Notes: generated by a model not told the origin, from the sequence alone. DNA of 48,700 nt from Bacteroidota bacterium (GCA_028288625.1 JAQBNI010000048.1:1-48700), one strand, 5' to 3'. Positions 1 through 8,323 are shown, numbered from the stretch's first letter. Numbers and translations: made by a program.

Positions 1-2
1 AC

Positions 3-179
3 CGGGAAGCAGGCATATCGCTTAAGTATCTTATGTTCAGACATCATTTGAAGCCGAATTTTTCCTGGAGTGGTATGTTTTTAGTGCCAGCAATAGGGAA
101 AACATTTTTGCTGAAATACTTTTTCTCACAACTCAATGATTTTTCAATTGTTGTCCCTTATTTTTGCAACGCAATTTAA
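3..179 (+). CDS. C-terminal end of an unidentified protein (partial)
   Basis: One frame is open from the window edge to a TAA at 177-179 and encodes about 58 residues. The end reads like a genuine protein terminus, rich in aromatic and hydrophobic residues (it ends VVPYFCNAI). The family is not recognised; a methyltransferase or glycosyltransferase tail is possible but only a guess. Its stop lies four bases before an ATG at 184, which fits a tightly packed two-gene unit with the next small membrane protein. The start is outside the window. Confidence 0.4.
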   Translation, partial: REAGISLKYLMFRHHLKPNFSWSGMFLVPAIGKTFLLKYFFSQLNDFSIVVPYFCNAI

Positions 180-183
180 CAGT

Positions 184-387
184 ATGGAAAACGAAATACA
201 AGAACACAAAGAGAAGGATTTTAAGTTTAACTGGGTAATGTCATCCCGGTTTTTATTTTACGTACAACTTTTTTGCATTTTAGCTTTTATATTAGGTGGA
301 TGTTATAAACTGTACGATAAAAGTTACGAAGGGAAGCCGGATGTTGAAGTGCCTGATAATACTTTATATACGCCTAAGTATAAATAA
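184..387 (+). CDS. Small single-pass membrane protein of unknown function
   Basis: The product is about 67 residues if it starts at the ATG at 184. An in-frame ATG at 136 would overlap the upstream reading frame, so 184 is preferred. The N-terminus is hydrophilic and charged (MENEIQEHKEKDF). A hydrophobic stretch of about 20 residues (FLFYVQLFCILAFILGG) follows, then a short polar tail rich in Pro, Lys and Tyr. This predicts an inner-membrane protein with one helix. A cysteine after ILGG resembles a lipobox, but it is too far from the N-terminus to be a normal lipoprotein signal. No family is recognised. The gene is chromosomal and lies just upstream of the tRNA pair. Confidence 0.5.
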   Translation: MENEIQEHKEKDFKFNWVMSSRFLFYVQLFCILAFILGGCYKLYDKSYEGKPDVEVPDNTLYTPKYK

Positions 388-406
388 AAAAAGTTGAAAA
401 GAAAAT

Positions 407-436
407 TTGGTAGTATTCGTACGATTACTATTTTTG
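407..436 (+). promoter_or_regulatory. Bacteroidota-type promoter for the tRNA genes
   Basis: A TTG at 407-409 is followed after 19 bases by TATTTTTG at 429-436. This matches the known Bacteroidota housekeeping pattern of a TTG -33 element and a TAnnTTTG -7 element. It would start transcription near 443, about 60 bases before tRNA-Gly. Confidence 0.6.
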
Positions 437-504
437 CACTCCCAAATCAGCAACGACGATAAAACGGAAGGTAACGAAAGAGGGAAAAAGTTCTTACAAT
501 AATT

Positions 505-577
<73 letters not shown>

Positions 578-582
578 CTAAG

Positions 583-611
583 TCCTCCTGGAAAAAGGGA
601 GGATTTTTTTT
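583..611 (+). terminator. Intrinsic terminator after tRNA-Gly
   Basis: A six-base stem TCCTCC/GGAGGA with a short A-rich loop is followed by a run of eight T. It separates tRNA-Gly from tRNA-Leu, so some read-through or a second start must serve tRNA-Leu. Confidence 0.8.
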
Positions 612-619
612 CTAAGCTT

Positions 620-705
620 GCCCTGGTGGTGGAATTGGTAGACACGCAGGACTTAAAATCCTGTTCGCCGCAACGCGAGTAACGGTTCAAGTCCGTTCCG
701 GGGCA
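620..705 (+). tRNA. tRNA-Leu (anticodon TAA), integration target of the mobile element
   Basis: The acceptor arms GCCCTGG and CCGGGGC pair with one G-T wobble. The anticodon stem CAGGA/TCCTG holds the loop CTTAAAA with anticodon TAA. The long variable arm expected of a class II leucine tRNA is present. It reads UUA and UUG. The gene is intact even though its 3' 55 bases serve as the attachment sequence of the element that begins here; an identical copy of those bases lies at 34134-34188. The incoming element therefore restored the tRNA 3' end. Confidence 0.97.
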
Positions 706-706
706 C
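652..706 (+). repeat. Left attachment repeat (attL core, 55 bp)
   Basis: These are the last 54 bases of tRNA-Leu plus one following base. The run from the anticodon loop (CTTAAAATCC) to GGGGCAC is identical to 34134-34188. Outside the repeat the sequences diverge, apart from a near match just upstream (CAGGA versus CAGGG). It is the left junction of the element. Confidence 0.92.
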
Positions 707-715
707 GCATTACAG

Positions 716-740
716 CCGATCAGAAATGATCGGTTTTTTT
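716..740 (+). terminator. Intrinsic terminator supplied by the element behind tRNA-Leu
   Basis: The stem CCGATCA/TGATCGG with a GAAA loop is followed by seven T. It lies inside the element and so replaces the host tRNA terminator, which integration has moved to about 34207-34240. Confidence 0.8.
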
Positions 741-743
741 GTT

Positions 744-768
744 GGTACAACATGGGTACAACATTTCG
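744..768 (+). repeat. Left putative integrase arm-site repeat
   Basis: GGTACAACAT occurs at 744-753 and again at 755-764, an 11-base spacing, followed by TTCG. The same tandem pair recurs at 34009-34033 near the other end with one base changed. Paired short direct repeats with about one helical turn between them, near both ends of an element, are typical of arm-type binding sites for tyrosine integrases. This role is inferred from position and symmetry. Confidence 0.6.
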
Positions 769-847
769 AAAGACACATCCTCTTAATAACTCTTTAGTTA
801 AATTTCTTTGAAATCTCTTACCTATGTAACCGACAAACATGTGGTAA

Positions 848-2713
848 ATGATCTATTTGAATTTTATTCCTTTTACGCAACAAGATTTTCAAATCACTAT
901 TTTCAGAAAACTGGCAAATCCTGAATTGCAGGAAGAGGGATATCATCAGGATTTTATTGAGCAGGAAACTAGAAAAAAATATCTGATTGCCTTTGACACG
1001 GCCGAAGGATATGACGAATATACATTGCCTGCATTTCAACATCAAAACTTGGCCGCAAAAGCCCTTTTTGTTGAACTGTCAAAGAGTCTTCCACCAACAG
1101 ACATTCTTATAAAACGAAAAGATGATTTTCGAACAAAAAGAATTTATTTCAAACTCCAACAACATCCAAAGGGGAGTAAAACGGTGTGGATTGAACCATA
1201 TTTTCTAAGGAGTAAAGGTGTGTGGGGAATACTTCTAGATTATAGCTTCGTGGTAAACGATGACGGGAATGCGAAGAAATTTAAATTAGACAGAGATATC
1301 CTTATCGCAAGCGGAACATTAAATGAAAAAGGATATTCAAACGTTGACTATTACTTATTCAAGCATCAATATTTGCAGGCTTTTGTTACGAGATTTATCC
1401 CGGCAATAAACACCGTATTATCTTATGGTCTCAGTGGTCAACTGATCCAAGTAGATGCAAATGTACTTTCCTCGAAAACGTATGTGTTTGGGAATGGGAG
1501 CACGAATAACTCTTCGTATATAGGAATTTCGAAAAATCCGCCTTTGAGTGCTGCACCTTTAGGGTGTAAATTCTATTTTCTCTATAAAAAAATAGATCGC
1601 GACATAGCCGTGTCTTTATTAAAAGGACTTAGAGGTGAGAGCAATCCAGCAACATTTGCCGGGATGGAGAAACTATTTAAGCTCCCTTTTACAAACGATT
1701 GCATTACCGGTGCCGCCATTGATGAATTCGATGATTCCACAATCGATAGTGAAATAGCTAAGGTAAAAGCCAATGGAGCTAATGTATTACCAATCATTAT
1801 TACTAATTCCAAAAAAGATGAAAGTGATGAACGCTTGTATTACCGACTGAAACATAAGTTCACTAATGCTGGTCTTCCTTGCCAGGTTGTGACGAAAGAT
1901 TTAATCAATAATGATTATTCATTAAAGTATTCATTAAGCAATATTGGTTTGCAAATTTTTGCAAAACTCGGTGGAAAGCCCTGGAAGATGAAACCTGCAA
2001 CATCCGAATATCTGATCGTGGGAATAGGACAATCGTATAATTTGGAAACATTTGAGGATGGCACAAAGGTTGAAAAAAATATTACCTATTCTGTTCTAAC
2101 CGATTCAAGCGGTCTTTTTAAAGATATTGAAGTATTAGGCGAAGGCATTGAAGGGGATTCGTACTATGAGCAATTAATTAGTAGTATCAGCGGCATTATT
2201 AATAAATCCGGTTATAAAAAAGTTTCTTTACACGTATCGTTTCGATTAAGCAAAGACAAAATTTTAAACAAGATTGTTTCGCGCATTCCTGCTGATATAG
2301 AACTGAATGTATTAGTGATAAATTCAAAGAATGATTTTTTCGGGTATGATTATAATAACAATGGACTTGTTCCTTTTGAAAGCACCTATATTAAAATTGC
2401 GAAGGACGAATTTTTAGTATGGTTTGAAGGGCTGCAATACAACAATCCGAAAATCACGAAACGGTTTGGAAATCCTTTACTTATTAAATTCTGGTTTTCA
2501 AACAAGCCTGAGTTGTTTCGAGAGGAGACCTATAAAGAAAGCTTGCTGCAAGATTGCATAAATTTATCTGGGGCTAATTGGCGAGGGTTTAAAGCGAAGC
2601 AATTACCCGTTTCCGTGTTCTATTGTCAACGTATTGCTGAATTCATTAGCAAGTTCAAAGAATATGATCTCGCACATATTGAAATCAGTAATTTAAAACC
2701 TTGGTTCTTGTAA
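848..2713 (+). CDS. Catalytically inactive prokaryotic Argonaute, long-B-like
   Basis: The 621-residue protein ends in a MID-PIWI module. The MID region is at about 310-390, with a YYRLKHKF...CQVV..K pattern resembling the guide 5'-phosphate pocket. PIWI runs from about 388 to 621, with the typical late stretch INLSGANWRGF at 571-581. About 300 residues precede MID, enough for N and linker domains, possibly without a full PAZ. The first PIWI catalytic Asp is replaced (VGIG at 391-394 where active proteins have D), and the second position (LHVSFRL) also lacks the usual Asp. It should bind guide and target without slicing. Known inactive pAgos signal invasion to a partner; the SIR2 gene one base downstream is the obvious partner. 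The ATG at 848 is used. Confidence 0.85.
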   Translation: MIYLNFIPFTQQDFQITIFRKLANPELQEEGYHQDFIEQETRKKYLIAFDTAEGYDEYTLPAFQHQNLAAKALFVELSKSLPPTDILIKRKDDFRTKRIYFKLQQHPKGSKTVWIEPYFLRSKGVWGILLDYSFVVNDDGNAKKFKLDRDILIASGTLNEKGYSNVDYYLFKHQYLQAFVTRFIPAINTVLSYGLSGQLIQVDANVLSSKTYVFGNGSTNNSSYIGISKNPPLSAAPLGCKFYFLYKKIDRDIAVSLLKGLRGESNPATFAGMEKLFKLPFTNDCITGAAIDEFDDSTIDSEIAKVKANGANVLPIIITNSKKDESDERLYYRLKHKFTNAGLPCQVVTKDLINNDYSLKYSLSNIGLQIFAKLGGKPWKMKPATSEYLIVGIGQSYNLETFEDGTKVEKNITYSVLTDSSGLFKDIEVLGEGIEGDSYYEQLISSISGIINKSGYKKVSLHVSFRLSKDKILNKIVSRIPADIELNVLVINSKNDFFGYDYNNNGLVPFESTYIKIAKDEFLVWFEGLQYNNPKITKRFGNPLLIKFWFSNKPELFREETYKESLLQDCINLSGANWRGFKAKQLPVSVFYCQRIAEFISKFKEYDLAHIEISNLKPWFL

Positions 2714-2714
2714 T

Positions 2715-3806
2715 ATGAGAAGACAATTTGGCCGTAATAAAATTATTATTCTGCTCGGAGCAGGTGCGAGTTGTGATGCCCACATTCTTAATTCCTATCA
2801 AATGATAAGTGAGATCGAACAAAAACTAAATGATAGTTGGTCCGATTACAAGAACTTATACAATTATATCCAAAGCTCGCATTTCCATTTAGAACGAATA
2901 AAAGGTGTATCGGCAAAAGACATCATATTTAATATTGAAAACCTCGTTGCACTGCTTGATATTATTATTAAAATTTCCAAAAAAGATTTAGAAGTGTATC
3001 CGTTCGTTGGTAGTTGGGAGAAGGAACTTATTGCGGTGACGGGTAATAATTTTGAACAAGCGAATCTTTTTAAAAACAAAATATTAACAAAGCTTCGAGA
3101 TGAATGGCTATCGCCGGCGGACTTTAAAGTAGCTTCTGCCTATTATAAAAAATTAAAAGAAACGGGATACACCTATCCGTTAAAAATTTTCTCATTAAAT
3201 TATGACATGTGTGTCGAGGAAAATTTACAGGGAGAAAATGCCTCTTTAGAAAGAGGATTTAATGATGAAAGAATTTGGGACTATCGACTCTATGACCTCG
3301 ATGGTGATGATGCCAGTGATTATTACCTATACAAACTGCATGGATCACTCGACTGGGTTCGTGATGACAAAGACCGATTAACCTTTGTTGATTTGGTACA
3401 GCGAAATGATCCTTTGAAAATGGAAATAATTTTTGGTACACAAAATAAATTGCAATCCTTCGATCCCTATTTCTTTTATTTTTATTCTTTTCGAGAAGCT
3501 TCATTTGAAGCAGAATTGATCGTAACGAGTGGTTACGGGTTTATGGATAAACACATTAATGATAATCTCATTAATTCATTTAAGGTTGATCCAAACAAAA
3601 AATTGCTCGCAAATATTTTTGACGTAGGTGGTTTGTCGAGTGATAAGTGCGGGCAATTTATCTCTGAAAAACTACAAATTGATCGATCTAGAATTGTAGT
3701 GCAAAATAAATTTGCAAAGGATTTTTTTACGAATGACCTGAACGTTGATTATTTTTCATCTTTATTTCCCGATACAAATACCGACACAACAGAGTTACCG
3801 GTGTGA
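2715..3806 (+). CDS. SIR2-domain effector paired with the Argonaute
   Basis: This 363-residue SIR2 Rossmann protein has the nucleotide-binding motif LLGAGAS at 13-19, the conserved SLNYD with Asn162, and the catalytic-type His209 in KLHGSLDW. A second Rossmann strand motif (GYGFMDKHIN, near 273) follows. SIR2 effectors of this kind deplete NAD+ when activated and kill or arrest the infected cell. The ATG follows the Argonaute stop after a single base, so the two genes are co-translated. No APAZ-like extension is evident. That argues for the long-B pAgo plus separate SIR2 arrangement rather than the short-pAgo SIR2-APAZ type. Assignment is by motif only. Confidence 0.85.
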   Translation: MRRQFGRNKIIILLGAGASCDAHILNSYQMISEIEQKLNDSWSDYKNLYNYIQSSHFHLERIKGVSAKDIIFNIENLVALLDIIIKISKKDLEVYPFVGSWEKELIAVTGNNFEQANLFKNKILTKLRDEWLSPADFKVASAYYKKLKETGYTYPLKIFSLNYDMCVEENLQGENASLERGFNDERIWDYRLYDLDGDDASDYYLYKLHGSLDWVRDDKDRLTFVDLVQRNDPLKMEIIFGTQNKLQSFDPYFFYFYSFREASFEAELIVTSGYGFMDKHINDNLINSFKVDPNKKLLANIFDVGGLSSDKCGQFISEKLQIDRSRIVVQNKFAKDFFTNDLNVDYFSSLFPDTNTDTTELPV

Positions 3807-3814
3807 TCATTCCG

Positions 3815-4075
3815 CTAAAGTTCAATATCATAATCTCTTTCTGTAGTTAATTTTCGCAGTTGTGTTAATGAAAGTTCTTCCCTTTCCCGATTATATTCAT
3901 CCCGCCCGGAAAAGAATCCGTGGAAATAATCGCTCTCAGGATTTAATGCAGGCTCAATTTCATTTAATAATTCCGCATCATATCCGGCAAGAATGTAGGC
4001 ATGGTTAAACCCTTGCGTGAAATCCTGGGATTCCATTTCCTCGGGCACTTCATCAATCATTTGTTCTTCTTCCAT
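3815..4075 (-). CDS. Small acidic protein of mobile elements, unknown function
   Basis: The product is 86 residues, strongly acidic at the N-terminus, with a central patch FNHAYILAGYDAEL and a SDYFHGFFSGRDEY segment. Similar small proteins occur next to helix-turn-helix genes on Bacteroidota elements, but no function is known to me. It lies two bases downstream of the helix-turn-helix gene on the same strand and is probably co-transcribed with it. It converges on the SIR2 gene with an eight-base gap. Confidence 0.6.
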   Translation of the reverse strand: MEEEQMIDEVPEEMESQDFTQGFNHAYILAGYDAELLNEIEPALNPESDYFHGFFSGRDEYNREREELSLTQLRKLTTERDYDIEL

Positions 4076-4077
4076 AT

Positions 4078-4347
4078 TTAAAAGGTTTGTTTTGCATGTT
4101 TTTCCAAATAGGCATTGATGGAATGCACATCATAAACGATGTGTTTCTTTTCCGGTTGCGAGAATTTAATCGCACCAGTGTCTCGCAGCTTTTGCAAGCT
4201 GGTCTTACTTTTAATTCGCAACTTCCGCATTGCTTCCGTTGCGCTGATCCACTGGTCTTCAGTAATGCCTTCCTTTTCTTTGATGTGCTCTACGACACGA
4301 TCAAGGAGTTTGTAGAAGGCGGAATCTTCTAGACAAATGACTTGCAT
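4078..4347 (-). CDS. Small helix-turn-helix DNA-binding protein
   Basis: The 89-residue protein carries WISATEAMRKLRIKSKTSLQKLRDTGAIKF at about 33-62. This is the winged-helix pattern of MerR/excisionase-like small proteins common on Bacteroidota integrative elements. Such proteins often regulate mobilization genes or act as excision factors. It is the first gene of a two-gene unit and sits downstream of the relaxase, on the same strand. A role as recombination directionality factor is possible but unproven. Confidence 0.75.
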   Translation of the reverse strand: MQVICLEDSAFYKLLDRVVEHIKEKEGITEDQWISATEAMRKLRIKSKTSLQKLRDTGAIKFSQPEKKHIVYDVHSINAYLEKHAKQTF

Positions 4348-4421
4348 ATGTTTCTTTTTTTGTTGTTAATTACTAACCCATTAATTCTAAAAACCATCAA
4401 TTTCATAGATGGGCAAGGATT

Positions 4422-4451
4422 GCATGTCCGGCCTGACTTCGTGCCGGATGC
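4422..4451. other. Hairpin at the end of the mobilization operon
   Basis: GCATGTCCGGC (4422-4432) pairs with GCCGGATGC (4443-4451) except for a two-base bulge. A second perfect hairpin, ATGGGA/TCCCAT, lies at 4456-4471 across the relaxase stop codon. No T-run follows on the minus strand, so this is not a clean intrinsic terminator for the operon. It could be a processing or terminator structure or part of an origin of transfer. Confidence 0.35.
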
Positions 4452-4453
4452 TT

Positions 4454-5554
4454 TTATGGGAGGTATCCCATGCCCTCAGAACTGAGGTCTAATGACTCTG
4501 CACGTCTCCGCTGTAAATTGAATAACTCGTCATCAAATAGTTCATCACGGGCGTGTCCATCCATACGTTCGATTGTATGTTCCAACTCTTCCATGTCTTC
4601 ACGTATTGCTGAAAGTTCTTCTAATGCTAATAGCTCTTCTTTATCGTGCCGACATTGAGCCAGTTGTTCTTCTTCTGGGAAATAAGAGTTTACCTCTATA
4701 TCGAGCTTAGGTTGAACTTCAGGTATTTCTTTTATTGAGCTTCTGTTCTCAGGGAAGTTAAATTGTTCGACATCATATCCGAGCGTTGCAAATCGAAATT
4801 TCATATCGCTATCCCGATATTGCACACCAATCGCAATACCGTTGCGATAGTATGGCTGGTGGCCGGCATCGGTTAGAAGCGACAATACTTGCTCTTGAGT
4901 AATTGCTGTTGCTAGTGCTGATTCGATATCAGCTGAGAGTTCCGCCTTCTTTATTGCACGTGTTTCAACAAATTTTACGGTCTTATGCTGCATTGCTCGT
5001 TCTGCCTTTGCGCGACCATGAAACGGTAAACTTATCATTTGTGGAAAGTGTTCGCATTGAAACCGATCCATTTCAATTTTGAGTGCTGCAAACTCATCTT
5101 GTGAAAGCCGACTATTGTTCCCATCAATTGTCGTTGGAGACATAGCAATATGTAAATGATGATGGGTGTCACGATCCGTATGTAAAGAGCATACATATAA
5201 ATTATCTGCACCACGTTGAGCAATGTAGTGCTGCAAGATTGCTTTCAATGTCGTATCCGTCAGATGCGCTGTATCGGTCGCTGCAAAGCTCAGGATAGTA
5301 TGGTGCAATAGCGTACTGTCACGACGCCGATGTTTTCGGTATAGTTCATTTTGTTGGAACTCTGCAGCCATGCTGTTGATTGTATTGCTTCTAACATTAT
5401 GTGTATAAATGAACGGAAGCGTAGACCGATGAACGTCGTGATTTGTTTCCCTGGTTAATTTCGATTCCTGAAACGCATATTTAAATAGGTAGCTTAATAG
5501 CACCTTGCTCGCATAAGGATTTGCACCGGTTCTGGTGAGGTTTTTAATAATCAT
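4454..5554 (-). CDS. Relaxase / mobilization nuclease (MobA-VirD2 type)
   Basis: The 366-residue protein carries the relaxase metal-binding motif HTDRDTHHHLHIAMSP at 125-140. An upstream HHTILSF segment at 84-90 and an N-terminal region with Tyr14 and Tyr22 could hold the nicking tyrosine. It would nick the transfer origin and stay bound to the 5' end during transfer. The C-terminal third is acidic and glutamate-rich. The start overlaps the end of the MobC-like gene by four bases, so translation is coupled. It is the last gene of a compact operon read from about 9426 down to 4454. Confidence 0.85.
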   Translation of the reverse strand: MIIKNLTRTGANPYASKVLLSYLFKYAFQESKLTRETNHDVHRSTLPFIYTHNVRSNTINSMAAEFQQNELYRKHRRRDSTLLHHTILSFAATDTAHLTDTTLKAILQHYIAQRGADNLYVCSLHTDRDTHHHLHIAMSPTTIDGNNSRLSQDEFAALKIEMDRFQCEHFPQMISLPFHGRAKAERAMQHKTVKFVETRAIKKAELSADIESALATAITQEQVLSLLTDAGHQPYYRNGIAIGVQYRDSDMKFRFATLGYDVEQFNFPENRSSIKEIPEVQPKLDIEVNSYFPEEEQLAQCRHDKEELLALEELSAIREDMEELEHTIERMDGHARDELFDDELFNLQRRRAESLDLSSEGMGYLP

Positions 5555-6081
5555 GACGCATGCGCATTTACTAAATCAATGATGTCTTTTGCCGGTAACC
5601 AATTCTTCCTAAGAGCTATTCGTATTTGTTCTTCAAGAGAATGGGATTCTGCTAAATATGAATGAAGTGTGCAATCGAGTTGAGCAAGCACAGTTATCGC
5701 TCCATCAATATGCTTCGGCGCATTCTCATGCATAATAGACAACTGCTGATGTGTACGAATAATTGCAGCCCGTATGTGATTATAAAGTGGCGCAAGAGGT
5801 GCATACGTTCCGTTTTGGAGTTCGGTAATGCACAGTCGTTTTATATACTCCGTGGGAGTTAGTTCCAACTGCTGTGCCTGTAAGACTAATACCTGCACTT
5901 CCTTTTTAGTGAATGAGACTTTATACGTACGATGTGATTGTGCCCGCTGTTTGTTCCATGCTTGCTTATATCGTTTGCGATATTCTATTTTTGCCTCAGC
6001 GATAACTTCGGCATTTCCTGTTTCCAAGTAGGGTGCAAGAAATTGATAAAAAGCAGTATGTTTTTTTGCAATGGTGCTCAT
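5551..6081 (-). CDS. MobC-like mobilization accessory protein
   Basis: From the ATG at 6081 the protein is about 176 residues; a TTG three codons earlier is less likely. Residues around 58-85 (KVSFTKKEVQVLVLQAQ..LTPTEYIKRL) fit the ribbon-helix-helix signature of MobC/relaxosome proteins that bind near oriT and help the relaxase. The C-terminal half is helical. It lies between the coupling-protein gene (two-base gap) and the relaxase gene (four-base overlap), exactly where MobC-type genes are usually found. Confidence 0.75.
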   Translation of the reverse strand: MSTIAKKHTAFYQFLAPYLETGNAEVIAEAKIEYRKRYKQAWNKQRAQSHRTYKVSFTKKEVQVLVLQAQQLELTPTEYIKRLCITELQNGTYAPLAPLYNHIRAAIIRTHQQLSIMHENAPKHIDGAITVLAQLDCTLHSYLAESHSLEEQIRIALRKNWLPAKDIIDLVNAHAS

Positions 6082-6083
6082 CG

Positions 6084-7466
6084 TTAACAAATTATCGGAA
6101 GATCGCCGGTGGGCAATTTTTGAATACGGGTAAAAGGTGGCAGCTTAGAACGTTGATTGAATTCAAAATGCTCATAATAAGGAACTAATGGTTCCATGAT
6201 CGGCTTTTCGTTGCCCACAAGTGCAATAGCTTGATCAAGCTGCCGTATCTCGGATGCCTCGAAGACCGTCCGCCGGCTTGGTCTGTTGGCGTCTTCTGAA
6301 ACACTATACTTTCCTATGATGTCATGGAGCTCACGTGCGGTACTAATACTTTGTCCAGGAAGAAATACGGTGCTGTAAGAATTGTCTCGAATGGCCCGCG
6401 CTTCTGCGGGTGACCAATTCATTTCAAGCATGGGTAATGATTGTATAAATGAAATACAACCGCCGCGATGTTTCCGAATTTGCGAATAGACAAGGCCGAG
6501 ATCAAGCTTCATAGTCAGCAATTCATCCAACAAACAGAACATATAGTTTTCGTTGTCTTCAGGAATGCGTGATAATATTTCATTGAAAATAGTAGTAAAG
6601 AGCAACGCAGAAATTTGAGCGAGATATGAAACCTGGTTGAGCGGCGTGCCGAGATACACGATGGATTTAATTGTTCTGAATGTTGAAAAATCAATAGTGT
6701 TTTTTGAGGTGGTTCGCGCAACAGATGGATCTTTAAAAATTTGGGTCGCTGCTAAGGCCGTGGCCAGAATAGATTGTCGAGTGCGCTCAGGAGTACGGAC
6801 GATCGCCTTATATGAATCAAGTAACTTTTTGTCTGCCTTAACAAAGAGCTTGTCAATGGTTGTGGGGGTACCTGCGAACACTTCAAGCATGCGATATAAA
6901 TTATAGAAAGTTCTATGCTCCGGTTGCGCGTAAAAGCACAAATATTCTCCAAATGTTGAGAGCAAGCCTTCGCAGGCAGTTGACCAGTATGGATCATTTT
7001 TGGAAATGACAGAAGCGTTAGAAACGAGCACATGCATGACCCTCATTACATCAGATGGCGTTTTGCAAAGTTCCAAAGGATTGAAACCGTCTGAAAGCGG
7101 CGAATAGTCAATGTTATAAATTTCCATTCCTCGGTGGGCCAAATAGCCACTTGTGCGAGAATAACTTTCCGAGTTAATGTCGTTTAGAGCAATACTTACT
7201 GGGCCACGAGCTAAACTTTGGATGGTGCCATATAACACCGTTGAGCTCTTTCCTGAACCGCTACTACCCACAATCAAAGAATTCCGCGTAGATAGTTCAA
7301 TAGAGATGGCCCTTTTCCCACCGAATAATGCAAACCCGCAGTTTCGGGTATTTAAAAAATCGCCCGCACTTGCAAACGCTTCTGCCTTCGGGTCAGGTGT
7401 TGCCGGTTTAGAAGACAGTGCAATGCAAATAACGACGATTATAATAAAAATCCATAGACTGTTCAT
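6084..7466 (-). CDS. Type IV coupling protein (TraG/VirD4-like ATPase)
   Basis: The 460-residue protein has one N-terminal membrane helix (about 4-17), Walker A GSSGSGKSS at 67-75, and a Walker B-like FCLLDELL near 306-313. The QSLPMLEMNW stretch and the following sequence are typical of the VirD4/TraG motor. It would bring the relaxase-DNA complex to a conjugation channel at the inner membrane. It is shorter than classical TraG proteins of about 600 residues, as in many mobilizable elements. It sits directly before mobC and the relaxase gene. No other secretion genes are present nearby. Confidence 0.85.
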   Translation of the reverse strand: MNSLWIFIIIVVICIALSSKPATPDPKAEAFASAGDFLNTRNCGFALFGGKRAISIELSTRNSLIVGSSGSGKSSTVLYGTIQSLARGPVSIALNDINSESYSRTSGYLAHRGMEIYNIDYSPLSDGFNPLELCKTPSDVMRVMHVLVSNASVISKNDPYWSTACEGLLSTFGEYLCFYAQPEHRTFYNLYRMLEVFAGTPTTIDKLFVKADKKLLDSYKAIVRTPERTRQSILATALAATQIFKDPSVARTTSKNTIDFSTFRTIKSIVYLGTPLNQVSYLAQISALLFTTIFNEILSRIPEDNENYMFCLLDELLTMKLDLGLVYSQIRKHRGGCISFIQSLPMLEMNWSPAEARAIRDNSYSTVFLPGQSISTARELHDIIGKYSVSEDANRPSRRTVFEASEIRQLDQAIALVGNEKPIMEPLVPYYEHFEFNQRSKLPPFTRIQKLPTGDLPIIC

Positions 7467-7469
7467 TGA

Positions 7470-7628
7470 TTACATTTTTATGTTGTTCAGTAAAAGAGTG
7501 CTGACACGTTCAAAGAAGATGCTTAAGAATTTGCAAAGCCAGCCAATCATAATTCCGAGCATTTTAAGTATGCCCTGTATGACAAGTAAGAGTTCATGAA
7601 AGAATACTCGGTATGTAGGGATACTCAT
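7470..7628 (-). CDS. 52-residue membrane protein in the mobilization operon
   Basis: This short reading frame begins MSIPTYRVFFHELLL and is mostly one long hydrophobic helix (about 15-38), ending with a basic tail. Its ATG overlaps the upstream lipoprotein stop by four bases (ATGA). Its own stop lies three bases before the coupling-protein start, so the operon spacing strongly supports a real gene. The family is unknown; a membrane partner for the coupling protein is a reasonable guess. Confidence 0.65.
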   Translation of the reverse strand: MSIPTYRVFFHELLLVIQGILKMLGIMIGWLCKFLSIFFERVSTLLLNNIKM

Positions 7629-8323
7629 AAGTTAAATTTATTTTCAGATTGAATAATAAGATGCGCTCCATGTGATTCAAGGAGGTTACGGTAGACTGTT
7701 ACCATTTTTGAAAAACGCTTGTCTGCTGCTCGTGACAAGGGGCGGTATAAAACGAAAATCTTTATTCCGGTGAGTCGCTTCGGAAGCGGATATGCAGTCT
7801 GCATTTTTTTTATATCATCGACAGTGAGTCCTGAACCATACGCGGTGATATCGCCGTTTTCCATAAGGTCGGTATAGAGCAAAAGAATTTTATTGTCATA
7901 CGATGATGAGGATAGTACAACCAATTCTCGCGCTATTGCGGCATAACATTCAGAATAGAGTCTGCGTTGTGCAGGTAACCTATTGGTAGAATCAATGCAA
8001 CTCCGAATGACAGAATAAAACCTAAGGATAAGCCGATCGTGATATTGCGGGTCTTGTTCTGCATATTGGCGTGTTTGGGCTTCGGACGGTATTTCGTACT
8101 CAACCGCAGGAGTATGTATTTCATCTTCAATTGTCCGTAGGCGAAAACAAAATGCTGCTTCTTTATTCTCGGTACAATGAAATAAGCGAAGGATACTTGA
8201 ACTTGGTTGGAGGGCCATCGAATCCGTGCGGTCAAGTAAAACCGTAACAACAGTTGATAGTTGCTTTGGTTTAGTGGTGCAGGCACATAAAAATAAAGAA
8301 CCGACAACTAATAATGCTTTCAT
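7625..8323 (-). CDS. Lipoprotein with a von Willebrand A-like fold
   Basis: The 232-residue protein has a lipoprotein signal (LFLCAC, Cys13 or Cys15). It continues with VTVLLDRTDSM at about 27-37, resembling the DxTxS metal-site motif of vWA domains. A later strand, ILLLYTDLMENG near 144-155, fits the next vWA element. It would be anchored in a membrane facing the periplasm or surface. It overlaps the upstream gene by four bases and belongs to the mobilization operon. Its role in transfer is unknown. Confidence 0.7.
   Translation of the reverse strand: MKALLVVGSLFLCACTTKPKQLSTVVTVLLDRTDSMALQPSSSILRLFHCTENKEAAFCFRLRTIEDEIHTPAVEYEIPSEAQTRQYAEQDPQYHDRLILRFYSVIRSCIDSTNRLPAQRRLYSECYAAIARELVVLSSSSYDNKILLLYTDLMENGDITAYGSGLTVDDIKKMQTAYPLPKRLTGIKIFVLYRPLSRAADKRFSKMVTVYRNLLESHGAHLIIQSENKFNL

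Noticed and set aside
4087-4332. 81-codon plus-strand frame over the small helix-turn-helix gene
   Set aside because: The minus frame encodes a clear winged-helix protein in operon context; the plus frame is a shadow.
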